From Vicinamibacteria bacterium (GTDB taxonomy: Bacteria > Acidobacteriota > Vicinamibacteria > Vicinamibacterales > UBA2999): a stretch of DNA of 13,797 nucleotides. The DNA is taken from assembly GCA_025938035.1 (NCBI GenBank), contig JAICQE010000127.1:1-13797 (forward strand), read 5' to 3'. The notes beneath the pieces were generated by a model. It was not told the origin of the DNA. It saw only the letters and a program-made list of their open reading frames with translations, and searched no databases. Below, one piece after another: positions 6,977 through 13,664 of this stretch; position 1 is the first letter of the stretch; every line of letters begins with the position of its first letter. Position numbers and translations under genes: made by a program.

Positions 6977-8182
6977 ACTCCGTGCGATCGTATCACCCGC
7001 CGATTGCGAGCGTTTTGCGTCCGGTGGACATTCGAAGTCCTCGACAGCGGCTTCCTGAACGGCGCGTCCCACCAGTTCATCGATCGGCAACGCCTGTTCG
7101 GCCGCTTCGATGTGGTCGAGCCGCGCACGGGTCTGCGGGTTGCGCGGCGTGAACAGGGTGCAGCAGTCCTGGTCCGGGACGATCGAGATGGGATACGTGC
7201 CCAGCCGCTGCGCTTCGGCGGTGATCTCGTCCTTGTCCATGCCGATGAGCGGCCGGAACAGCGGCAGCGTGGCCACGCTGCCGACCACAGCAAGGTTCTC
7301 CAGCGTCTGCGACGCCACCTGCCCGACGACGTCGCCGGTCACAAGCGCCTGCGCCCGGCGCCTCGCCGCGATCCGTTCGGCAATCCGCAGCATCAGCCGC
7401 CGGTAGACGATCACGCGCATCGGGCCGGGCACGGCCAGCACGACCTGCTGCTGGATATCGCCGAACGGCACGAGGTACAAACGCGATCGCTGCTGCCAGG
7501 TCGTGAGGAGCCTGACCAGCTCGCGCGCTTTTTCCTGCGAGGCGCGCGACAGAATCGGGTAGCTGTGAAAGTGCACGAACGTCACGGCACAGCCGCGCTT
7601 CATCATGCGATGCGCCGCCACGGGCGAATCGATGCCGCCGGACAACAGGCAGACCACGCGTCCCGCGGTTCCCGTCGGCAGACCGCCGGCGCCCTTCTCC
7701 TTACCGAAGAAGTAAAACGCCTCGTCCGTCAGCAGTTCGACATGGATGACGAGCTCCGCGCGATCGAGATCGACCCGCCAGCCTCGCGCCTGCTTGATCC
7801 GCCCGCCGATCTCGCGCTCGGCCTGCGGGGAGGTCAGCGGAAACCGTTTGTCGGCCCGCCTCACGGAGACGCGAAAGCTCTCGCACGTGCGATCGCCAAG
7901 GTCGTCGAGAATGGCCGCGGCGATGCCGTCGATATCCAGCGCCGTCCGGCGCGCGTACGAGAAATTGGCAATGCCGAACGTCCGCCGGATGCGCTCGCCC
8001 ACAGCTTCTCGATCGGCTGTCGGTCCGAGGACGACCTCGATTCGGCCCATCAGCGCGCGGACGGATGACACGTCGAGATCCGACACGGCCTGCCGGAGAT
8101 TGCGGACCAGCCTCGCCAGGAACCATGGCCGGTTCTTCCCTTTCAGCGCGATCTCCTGGTAGTGGACGACGATGGACGTCAT
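6965..8182 (-). CDS. thiI: tRNA 4-thiouridine synthase ThiI (short form without rhodanese domain)
   Basis: ThiI adenylates and thiolates U8 of tRNA to 4-thiouridine and in many bacteria also feeds sulfur to thiamine thiazole. The 405-residue product starts VVHYQEIALKGKNRPWF, typical of the ferredoxin-like domain, followed by a THUMP domain to about residue 160. The PP-loop ATPase motif is SGGIDS at 181-186. DQDCCTLFTPRNPQTR at 337-352 contains Cys340 and Cys341, one of which matches the sulfur-transfer Cys of ThiI proteins. There is no C-terminal rhodanese domain, as in the Bacillus-type short ThiI. The last residues SVRL and the TAG stop come from the hairpin repeat. It lies 7 bp downstream of the cobalamin adenosyltransferase, probably one transcript. 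Confidence 0.93.
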   Translation of the reverse strand: MTSIVVHYQEIALKGKNRPWFLARLVRNLRQAVSDLDVSSVRALMGRIEVVLGPTADREAVGERIRRTFGIANFSYARRTALDIDGIAAAILDDLGDRTCESFRVSVRRADKRFPLTSPQAEREIGGRIKQARGWRVDLDRAELVIHVELLTDEAFYFFGKEKGAGGLPTGTAGRVVCLLSGGIDSPVAAHRMMKRGCAVTFVHFHSYPILSRASQEKARELVRLLTTWQQRSRLYLVPFGDIQQQVVLAVPGPMRVIVYRRLMLRIAERIAARRRAQALVTGDVVGQVASQTLENLAVVGSVATLPLFRPLIGMDKDEITAEAQRLGTYPISIVPDQDCCTLFTPRNPQTRARLDHIEAAEQALPIDELVGRAVQEAAVEDFECPPDAKRSQSAGDTIARSVRL

Positions 8183-8189
8183 CGCGTAC

Positions 8190-8729
8190 TTACCATTCGG
8201 TCTCGGGAATACCGGCGCGATGGTTCACGGCACGAGCCATGACGAACAGCAGATCCGACAGGCGATTGAGATAGATGATCACGCCGGGCTCGACCGAATC
8301 GGCGCCGAGTGCGACGACGCGACGTTCGGCGCGGCGGCAGACCGTTCGCGCCAGATGCAGCAGCGCGCCCGCGGGTGATCCGCCGGGCAGGATGAACCGC
8401 CGCAGCGGGGCCAGCTCCGTTTCCAGCCGGTCGATCGTCCGCTCGAGCAGCTCGATCTGGTCGGCGGTCACCGTGGCCTTGGTGACGCGGTCCGCGATCC
8501 GCGCCGAGGGATCGGCAAGACGCGCGCCCACGGCAAACAGATCCTTCTGCACCGTGGTGAGCACAGCGGCGATGTCGTCGCCGACACCGGCTGCCAGCGC
8601 GGCGCCGAGGCAGGCGTTGACTTCGTCGACTTCACCGTACGCGTCCACGCGCGGGTCGGCTTTCGACACGCGTGAGTTGTCGAACAGCGCGGTCTCGCCC
8701 GCGTCACCGGTCTTGGTGTAGATCTTCAC
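8190..8729 (-). CDS. Cob(I)alamin adenosyltransferase, PduO type
   Basis: This cytosolic enzyme transfers the adenosyl group of ATP to cob(I)alamin (or cobyrinate diamide) to make the B12 coenzyme. From the GTG at 8729 the product is 179 residues and opens KIYTKTGDAGETALF, the family's N-terminal ATP-binding signature. It continues with DAYGEVDEVNACLG, RRFILPGGSPAGALLHLART, VCRRAERR and YLNRLSDLLFVMAR, all conserved PduO segments. A TTG at 8774 would add 15 residues encoded by a palindromic repeat (VEADLEVGLAT), so I reject that start. No other B12 gene is in the window, so it probably serves salvage or methylmalonyl-CoA mutase elsewhere. It is the upstream partner of thiI and divergent from mutY. 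Confidence 0.9.
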   Translation of the reverse strand: MKIYTKTGDAGETALFDNSRVSKADPRVDAYGEVDEVNACLGAALAAGVGDDIAAVLTTVQKDLFAVGARLADPSARIADRVTKATVTADQIELLERTIDRLETELAPLRRFILPGGSPAGALLHLARTVCRRAERRVVALGADSVEPGVIIYLNRLSDLLFVMARAVNHRAGIPETEW

Positions 8730-8746
8730 GTCGTTGAACGTTGCAA

Positions 8747-8766
8747 GGCCGACCTCAAGGTCGGCC
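8747..8766. repeat. Palindrome GGCCGACCT-CA-AGGTCGGCC between the adenosyltransferase and mutY
   Basis: Perfect 9-bp arms with a 2-base centre. It is a different sequence from the GTCCGCC family. An AT-rich patch (CAATTTAATATA, 8772-8783) follows and is the only promoter-like stretch in this divergent gap; no good -35 matches it. Confidence 0.75.
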
Positions 8767-8790
8767 TCTACCAATTTAATATAGGCGCGA

Positions 8791-9477
8791 ATGATGCGGG
8801 CCCCTTTACCTGATCCTCCACAACGCCGGCGCTTCCGCCGCCGGCTGCTGGCCTGGTATCAGATCAACGGGCGCGATCTGCCCTGGCGGCAGACTGACGA
8901 TCCGTACCACATCCTCGTGTCCGAGGTGATGCTGCAGCAGACCCAGGTCGATCGCGTGCTGCCGAAATACGACGAATGGCTGCAGAAATACCCCTCGCTC
9001 GAAGCGCTCGCCTCCGCGCCCATCCGGGACGTGGCGCGTACATGGCGGCCGCTCGGCTACAACATCCGCCCGCGCCGCCTGCACGCCATCGCGCGCGAAT
9101 CGGTCGCCCGCTATGGCGGTGAGCTGCCGTCGGATCACGACACGCTGATGTCGTTCAAAGGCATCGGCGCGTACACCGCGGGGGCGATCCGCAGCTTCGC
9201 CTTCGGGCAGCGCGCCGCCATTCTCGACACCAACGTGGCGCGCGTCCTCTTCAGGATCTTCGTCGGGGCCGGCGACATCAAGGCGCACGCGATGCGCAAG
9301 CAGCTGTGGGCGATCTCCGAGGTGATGGTCCCGCGCAAGCGGGTCTTCGATTTCAATCAGGCGCTGATGGATTTCGGCGCGACGATCTGCGTCGCACGAA
9401 AACCGAAATGCGAGGCCTGCCCGATGACGAAACTGTGCACCTCGTTTTCCGTTTTGTCATCGACCGCGCGCGACTGA
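8791..9477 (+). CDS. mutY: A/G-specific adenine DNA glycosylase, short form
   Basis: MutY removes adenine mispaired with 8-oxoguanine. The 228-residue product keeps the catalytic domain with a constant offset of 8 from E. coli MutY: Glu45 in SEVMLQQTQV (E37), Asp146 in AILDTN (D138), helix-hairpin-helix GIGAYTAG at 124-131, and the 4Fe-4S ligands Cys200, Cys207, Cys210 and Cys216 (C-x6-C-x2-C-x5-C). Tyr128 occupies the place where endonuclease III has its lysine, as in Geobacillus MutY, which argues against Nth. The protein stops 12 residues after the last Cys, so the C-terminal MutT-like domain that reads 8-oxoG is missing. A free MutT-type gene lies 1.7 kb downstream on the same strand. Confidence 0.9.
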   Translation: MMRAPLPDPPQRRRFRRRLLAWYQINGRDLPWRQTDDPYHILVSEVMLQQTQVDRVLPKYDEWLQKYPSLEALASAPIRDVARTWRPLGYNIRPRRLHAIARESVARYGGELPSDHDTLMSFKGIGAYTAGAIRSFAFGQRAAILDTNVARVLFRIFVGAGDIKAHAMRKQLWAISEVMVPRKRVFDFNQALMDFGATICVARKPKCEACPMTKLCTSFSVLSSTARD

Positions 9478-9547
9478 GTTTCACACGGAAAAAAACCTCG
9501 TGCGGATGAGCTGCACGGCCTGCCGCCCCATGTTTAGATGGAGCGCG

Positions 9548-11197
9548 ATGGGCAATGCCTCGGGCGCTGCTGGTGCCTTCCGGCTTACGCCGGACGCGAC
9601 GCCGCTTCAGGCGGACGCCACGGGTACGCCGGCGCTCGACGTCATCCGGATCCTGCTCGTGGACGACGACCCGCAGGCGCGCGCGCTCATCGAGATTGCG
9701 CTGGCCGAGGCACGGTTTCAACCGATTCTCGACGTGGCCACAAACGTCCGCACGGGCCTCGAGCGCATTTGCCGGGACGAGCACGACCTCTACCTGATCG
9801 ATCAACAGCTGCCGGACGGCACCGGCGTCGATCTGATCACCGACGCGCGGGCTCGCGGCGCGCACAAACCCTTTATCCTGCTCACCGGGCACGGCAGCCT
9901 CGCACTCGACGAGGACGCGCTCCGTGCAGGCGCGTCGGACTACGTCGAGAAGCAGATGGTCAGCGCGCAGCTCGCGCGCTCCATCCGGTACGCGCTGCGG
10001 GCCTGGCAGGCCACGCGTCTGCTGCACGAACGCGACGAACAGCTCCGCCACGCGCAGAAGATGGAGGCGATCGGCCGGCTGGCGGGAGGCGTCGCCCACG
10101 ATTTCAACAACCTGCTGACGGCAATCATCGGCTACACCGACCTCGTCTCGGAGCACGTCGACGAGTCGAGCCCGATTCATCGAGACGTCGAGGAGATCCG
10201 CAAGGCCGCCGATCGCGGCGCGGCGCTGACGAGACAGCTCCTGGCGTTCAGCCGTAAGCAGTTCCTGACGCCAACGGTCGTGGATTTGAACGAGACGGTG
10301 ACAGGCCTGCTGCAGATGCTGCCGCGCGCCATCGGCGAGCACATTACGACGACCGTTCGGCTGGCGCCGGATCTGGCGCGGGTCAAGGCGGACGTGAGCC
10401 GCATGGAACAGGTGCTCGTCAACCTGGCCTTGAATGCCCGCGACGCCATGCCCGACGGCGGCGAGCTGACGATCGAAACCAGCAACGTGACGCTGAGCGA
10501 GCCGCGCCTCCGCGTCGAGGGTCTGACCCTCAGACCCGGCTTCTACGTGATGTTGGCGATCAGCGATACCGGCGTGGGCATGGACGCGGCGACGCGCGAG
10601 CGTGCGTTCGAGCCGTTCTTCACCACGAAACCGCAGGGCAAGGGGACCGGTCTCGGCCTCGCCACCGTCTACGGCATCGTCGATCAGAGCGGCGGAGGGA
10701 TCTCGCTCGAGACCGGGCAGGGCAAGGGCACCACGATTCGCATCTACCTGCCGGCGACAACCGCCAGGGAGTCGCCGCGCGTCGCCGAGATCGCCCATAC
10801 GCGCAAGGACGTGGGTACCGAAAAGGTGCTGCTGGTGGAGGACAACGACGCCGTCCGCGATCTGGCAGCAAAGGCGCTGCGACGCCGCGGGTACACCGTC
10901 TACGAAGCGCGCGACGCCGAGGCGGCGGTTCAGTGGATACAGAGCGCAGGCATCCGGCCGCATTTGCTCCTCACCGACGTGGTGATGCCGGGCATCAGCG
11001 GTCCGAATCTGGCCGCGCGGCTGCTGCAGCTCAACCCGGAGCTGCGAATCGTCTACATGTCCGGTTACACGGATGACGCCGGTGCCGTGCACGGTAATCT
11101 CTGGGCCGGCGTGCCGCTGCTGCAGAAGCCGTTCACGCCGGCCGCGCTCGCGGAACAGGTGCGCGTGGCGCTTGACGCGCCGCGCGGTCAAGCCTGA
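9548..11197 (+). CDS. Hybrid sensor histidine kinase: REC-HisKA-HATPase-REC
   Basis: Soluble, without signal peptide or membrane segment. Numbered from the ATG at 9548 (549 residues): receiver domain 1 at about 33-145 with acidic residues DDD 39-41, phospho-acceptor Asp85 in LIDQQLPDG and Lys135; dimerisation domain with GGVAHDFNN, phospho-acceptor His184; ATPase domain with N box [16 protein letters not shown] at 340-345 and GKGTGLGL at 364-371; receiver domain 2 with LLVEDND (Glu431, Asp432), Asp477 in LLTDVVMPG and Lys527. Input probably arrives by phosphotransfer to domain 1. GTG at 9500 is an alternative start, but GGAG stands just before the 9548 ATG. Residues before domain 1 are encoded by repeat-like sequence. 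No DNA-binding output gene is adjacent. It lies between mutY and mutT. Confidence 0.9.
   Translation: MGNASGAAGAFRLTPDATPLQADATGTPALDVIRILLVDDDPQARALIEIALAEARFQPILDVATNVRTGLERICRDEHDLYLIDQQLPDGTGVDLITDARARGAHKPFILLTGHGSLALDEDALRAGASDYVEKQMVSAQLARSIRYALRAWQATRLLHERDEQLRHAQKMEAIGRLAGGVAHDFNNLLTAIIGYTDLVSEHVDESSPIHRDVEEIRKAADRGAALTRQLLAFSRKQFLTPTVVDLNETVTGLLQMLPRAIGEHITTTVRLAPDLARVKADVSRMEQVLVNLALNARDAMPDGGELTIETSNVTLSEPRLRVEGLTLRPGFYVMLAISDTGVGMDAATRERAFEPFFTTKPQGKGTGLGLATVYGIVDQSGGGISLETGQGKGTTIRIYLPATTARESPRVAEIAHTRKDVGTEKVLLVEDNDAVRDLAAKALRRRGYTVYEARDAEAAVQWIQSAGIRPHLLLTDVVMPGISGPNLAARLLQLNPELRIVYMSGYTDDAGAVHGNLWAGVPLLQKPFTPAALAEQVRVALDAPRGQA
9579..9614 (+). repeat. Paired hairpins at the 5' end of the hybrid kinase gene
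   Basis: TCCGGC-TTAC-GCCGGA (9579-9594), then CCGC...GCGG (9602-9614). Read in frame as [15 protein letters not shown], clearly related to the VRLKAD reading of the GTCCGCC element, so probably a diverged relative. It lies between the chosen ATG and the first receiver domain. Confidence 0.55.
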
Positions 11198-11603
11198 CGA
11201 TCGCTCCATCAGCACCGTTCCCATCGTTGTCGTCGCCGCGGTCGTCGAAGAGGACGACGCGTTCCTTGTCACACGCCGTCCGGAGGGGGTTCACCTGGCC
11301 GGATTGTGGGAGTTCCCCGGCGGCAAGATCGATCCGTCCGAGAGCCACGCCGACGCGCTGCGCCGCGAGATGCGCGAGGAGCTGGACACGGACGTCGACG
11401 TTCACGATCTGGTCTTCCATACGACGCACGCCTATCCCGATCGATCAGTCGCGCTCTTTTTCTACGACTGCGTGCTGCGGCAGACACCTCGGCCGCTGCT
11501 CGGTCAGGAGATGCGGTGGGTGAAGCGGGCGGATCTGTCCACGCTGGGATTTCCGCCGGCTGACGAAGAGCTGATCAGGCGGCTCGCAGCACGGTCTGCA
11601 TAA
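11172..11603 (+). CDS. mutT: MutT-type Nudix hydrolase, probable 8-oxo-dGTP diphosphatase
   Basis: Probably cleans 8-oxo-dGTP from the nucleotide pool. From the TTG at 11172 it is 143 residues; this overlaps the kinase end by 26 bp and is the only usual start codon just before the domain (VPIVVVAAVV). The Nudix box spans Gly51 to Thr73: G-x5-E57-x7-R65-E66-M-R-E69-E70-L-D-T, with Asp72 in place of the usual Gly. TRRPEGVHLAGLWEFPGGK, HAYPDRSVALFFYDC and GFPPADEELI align with E. coli MutT; Asp131 stands where E. coli has the base-reading Asn119. It follows mutY and the kinase on one strand and converges with the sigma-factor unit. Confidence 0.8.
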   Translation: MTRRAVKPDDRSISTVPIVVVAAVVEEDDAFLVTRRPEGVHLAGLWEFPGGKIDPSESHADALRREMREELDTDVDVHDLVFHTTHAYPDRSVALFFYDCVLRQTPRPLLGQEMRWVKRADLSTLGFPPADEELIRRLAARSA

Positions 11604-11611
11604 CGCGAACC

Positions 11612-11941
11612 TTACGGATAGAGCAGGCGGCCGAAGGCGCGCACCGCCATCCTGAAGCGAGGCCTGGTCATCACAACGGGAATCGTCCAGAGCGTCGCAG
11701 CCGCAGCGAGCGCGGCAGTCCACACGCGCTGGTCGTTCGCGGCCACCCAGCTGTCGATGAGACGCACGTTCACCGCCGCAAGGACGGCCAGCACGCCCAC
11801 CACGGCCAGCGTACGGCGCACCTGTCGCCTGAACCGTGCCCGCTCGAGGCGGACGAGCGTCTCGACACGAAACAACGGGTCACGCGCGGGAGGGTCGCCG
11901 GCGTGCAGGGCGTCATTCAGTCGCGTCTCGAGATCGTTCAC
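11612..11941 (-). CDS. Small two-TM membrane protein, putative anti-sigma factor
   Basis: A 109-residue protein whose ATG overlaps the sigma factor stop in ATGA, so translation is coupled. The N-terminal 40 residues are polar and cytosolic by the positive-inside rule (DPLFRVETLVRLERARFRRQVRR), followed by TM segments at about 44-61 (TLAVVGVLAVLAAVNV) and 73-91 (VWTAALAAAATLWTIPVVM). There is no HxxxCxxC zinc motif. Position after an ECF sigma gene plus a cytosolic head and membrane anchor is the usual anti-sigma arrangement, but the assignment rests on context and not on a recognised domain. It is the last gene of the unit. Confidence 0.75.
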   Translation of the reverse strand: MNDLETRLNDALHAGDPPARDPLFRVETLVRLERARFRRQVRRTLAVVGVLAVLAAVNVRLIDSWVAANDQRVWTAALAAAATLWTIPVVMTRPRFRMAVRAFGRLLYP

Positions 11942-12465
11942 GCGCGCCTCTCCATCTCCTCAATCAAACGATCACGCCCTCGCTGGACATGAGACTTCAC
12001 CGTGCCAAGCGGCGCTTCGAGGATGCGGGCTGCCTCCGAATGTGAGAAGCCGCAGACCAGACACAGCGTCACCGCGGCACGCTGCTCGAGCGGCAGCGCC
12101 TGAAGCGCGCGTTTGACGGCCAGGCGGTCCTCCATTGTTGCCGCCCCGGCGGCGTCCGGCGACAGTGCGTGGTGCCCGGTGTCGCGCGATCGCTGTCGCG
12201 CCCACGACCGTTGTGCGCCCTTGGCCTTGCGCCAGGCAATGCCGCAGAGCCAGCCGCGCACGCTCGCCTCGCCACGAAACGAGCGCGCGTGCGTCCAGGC
12301 GGCGAGAAAGGTCTCCTGGGCCATGTCGTCGGCGTCGGCCTCGTTGCCGAGGAGCCGCCGGAGAAACGTCCGGACGGCCTGCTGGTGTCGATCGACGAGC
12401 GTATTGAACGCCAGTTCCGAGCCGCCGCGGACCGCTGAGAGGAGCGCGGCGTCGTCATCGCTCAT
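11938..12465 (-). CDS. ECF-family RNA polymerase sigma factor
   Basis: A 175-residue sigma-70 relative with only regions 2 and 4. Region 2 covers about 16-84, with the -10-binding and core-binding part DADDMAQETFLAAW at 44-57 and GWLCGIAWRKAK at 71-82. A 30-residue linker is followed by region 4 (about 115-168): ALPLEQRAAVTLCLVCGF, then the helix-turn-helix SHSEAARILEAPLGTVKSHV and RGRDRL. No C-terminal extension is present. ATGA-type 4-bp overlaps join it to the genes on both sides, so its level is tied to the membrane protein upstream and the putative anti-sigma downstream. Its regulon cannot be read from the window. Confidence 0.93.
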   Translation of the reverse strand: MSDDDAALLSAVRGGSELAFNTLVDRHQQAVRTFLRRLLGNEADADDMAQETFLAAWTHARSFRGEASVRGWLCGIAWRKAKGAQRSWARQRSRDTGHHALSPDAAGAATMEDRLAVKRALQALPLEQRAAVTLCLVCGFSHSEAARILEAPLGTVKSHVQRGRDRLIEEMERRA

Positions 12466-12908
12466 CGATCGGGCGCATAGTACGAGCCGACCAGTCGTGC
12501 GGCAAGGCTGGCGGTGAAGTACAACGCAACGAAGATCGACACAATGACACCCGTGCTCGCCTCACCCAAGTCTGAGTAGCGCCACCAGGCGAACGCGGAG
12601 AATCCGGCGGCGAAGACCGCATCGGCCGCCGCATGTGCGAAGAAGCTGCCGCGCGTATAGGGCCGGCCGAGGCGGTCGCGGGTGTGATCCGTGGGGTCTG
12701 GCGCCCTCCGCGGCCATCCTGACACCCATGTGAGCGCCTGCAGCACGGACGCGGGCGGCTCCTCTCCCCGTTCGGCATAGACCCGAAGCACCTCGAGCGC
12801 TCTCGTGCGGGTGCGGTGATCGAACCATGCGATCGACACCGCGATGGCGATACCTGTCCCGAAGACGATGATTAGGACGAAGAATGCCGTTACGTTCTCA
12901 CCTGTCAT
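12462..12908 (-). CDS. Three-TM membrane protein of the sigma-factor unit
   Basis: A 148-residue protein. TM1 is at about 8-28 (FFVLIIVFGTGIAIAVSIAWF), followed by a cytosolic segment with HRTRTRALEVLRVYAERGEEPPASVL at 31-56 and a Pro/Arg-rich linker. TM2 is about 92-108 and TM3 about 119-140. The RALEVLRxYAERGEEPP pattern recurs, as I recall, in small membrane proteins next to ECF sigma genes (DUF6249-like), but I cannot confirm the family. Its stop overlaps the sigma start by 4 bp, and 10 bp separate it from the secreted protein upstream. It may be a sensor or co-regulator of the sigma factor; this is inference from context. Confidence 0.8.
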   Translation of the reverse strand: MTGENVTAFFVLIIVFGTGIAIAVSIAWFDHRTRTRALEVLRVYAERGEEPPASVLQALTWVSGWPRRAPDPTDHTRDRLGRPYTRGSFFAHAAADAVFAAGFSAFAWWRYSDLGEASTGVIVSIFVALYFTASLAARLVGSYYAPDR

Positions 12909-12918
12909 TCTCTCGGCC

Positions 12919-13320
12919 TCAGCGTCTGACCCGTACTCCGGTGTACGGCACTTCGAACCCTCCCAGCTCCGCCGTGCCGGTGAACGTGCTCCCGGACACG
13001 ACGCCGACGTAGGTGATGACGATCGTCCAGCCCGGTGCAGTGATTGACCGCTTATACGAGAACCTGTCTCCGTCCAGCACGATATCGGTCCCCGGGCCGG
13101 CTTCCGGCGAGCCTTCCGGGGCCGGCACCGCTGGCTTCGCGGTGATCGCGTAGCCCCTGTCGGTCTTCACGACGGTGACCGTTTCCGACACGTCACCGGC
13201 GGGCGTCGATGCCGTCGCGGTCCATTCGCCGAGAAATGACGGCGCCTGGGCCGGGACGGCGCGAACCGGCGCCACGAGCGCAACAAGAAGGACGAACCCT
13301 GACGCTGCCGTGATTCTCAT
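12919..13320 (-). CDS. Small secreted beta-rich protein of unknown function
   Basis: From the ATG at 13320 the product is 133 residues. It starts MRITAASGFVLLVALVAPVRAVPAQA, a clear Sec signal peptide with likely cleavage after AQA. The mature part opens SFLGEWTATASTPAGDVSETVTVVK and alternates hydrophobic residues throughout (TDIVLDGDRFSYKRSI, WTIVITYVGVVSGSTFTGTAELGG), which suggests a small beta-barrel or lipocalin-like fold that reports a 'difference from wild solvent' type score in other annotations, but I cannot name the family. The start is set by GGAGG five bases upstream; a GTG at 13356 lacks such a site. First gene of the sigma-factor unit, so possibly part of an envelope response. 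Confidence 0.8.
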   Translation of the reverse strand: MRITAASGFVLLVALVAPVRAVPAQAPSFLGEWTATASTPAGDVSETVTVVKTDRGYAITAKPAVPAPEGSPEAGPGTDIVLDGDRFSYKRSITAPGWTIVITYVGVVSGSTFTGTAELGGFEVPYTGVRVRR

Positions 13321-13325
13321 CGATG

Positions 13326-13330
13326 CCTCC
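13326..13330 (-). promoter_or_regulatory. Ribosome binding site GGAGG of the secreted protein gene
   Basis: GGAGG on the minus strand with 5 bases to the ATG at 13320. It decides this start and excludes the upstream GTG at 13356. Confidence 0.7.
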
Positions 13331-13439
13331 GCTTGAACGTCGAACGGCGTTCTCACCTATGTCGCCGCCGGGCGGTCGAATGGATGCGGGTGCGGCTGGT
13401 GATCCTACAGCGCGACGTGCATAGCCAACGACCGGACCA

Positions 13440-13664
13440 CTGGCTATCCTCCTGCTCGCCGCGATCGCATCTGGCGTTTTGCGGCCAGTGAAGGAGGCCT
13501 GCGATGTTGAAGTGACTGAGGTTGTTGGCGAGTTTCAGACGCATTGCAACAACTACTGCCAGAACCCAGAGGCGGTTGAGAACTGCGAATTCTTCTGCCC
13601 CTGCTACTGGGGCTGCAAGTGCGGAGGGGGTTCGAACTGCGCCGAAGTGTGTGGCGCGTCGTAG
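13440..13664 (+). CDS. Cysteine-rich small ORF with signal-like hydrophobic start; start codon unclear
   Basis: The frame is open from 13425 to the TAG at 13662-13664. It reads LAILLLAAIASGV, a signal-peptide-like core, then RPVKEACDVEVTEVVGE, followed by a cysteine-dense end: HCNNYC, ENCEFFCPC, WGCKCGGG and NCAEVCG, ten Cys in about 55 residues. No ATG or GTG precedes the hydrophobic core in this frame; only CTG at 13440 or TTG at 13479 is available. A neighbouring frame opens with ATG at 13384 and reads MRVRLVILQRDVHSQRPDHW directly before the core, so one frameshift near 13438-13442 would give a complete secreted protein. No family recognised; may be a broken gene or a sequencing slip. Confidence 0.4.
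   Translation: MAILLLAAIASGVLRPVKEACDVEVTEVVGEFQTHCNNYCQNPEAVENCEFFCPCYWGCKCGGGSNCAEVCGAS

Noticed and set aside
6950..8068. Open 372-codon rightward frame opposite thiI
   Set aside because: Shadow of the thiI reading frame; thiI motifs (SGGIDS, DQDCC) fix the coding strand.
8774..8774. TTG at 8774 as the adenosyltransferase start
   Set aside because: The extra 15 residues are encoded by a palindromic repeat and precede the conserved family N-terminus at KIYTKTGD.
9353..11272. Open 639-codon leftward frame opposite the hybrid kinase
   Set aside because: Arg/His/Gln-rich with no recognisable domain, and it lies wholly opposite conserved kinase and receiver motifs, so it is an antisense shadow of a high-GC gene.
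11604..11611. Terminator between mutT and the sigma-factor unit
   Set aside because: Only 8 bases separate the stops and no hairpin with a T tract is visible around them.
13491..13515. Strong AAGGAGG followed by ATG at 13504 as a gene start
   Set aside because: That ATG gives only Met-Leu-Lys then TGA and is out of frame with the Cys-rich sequence.
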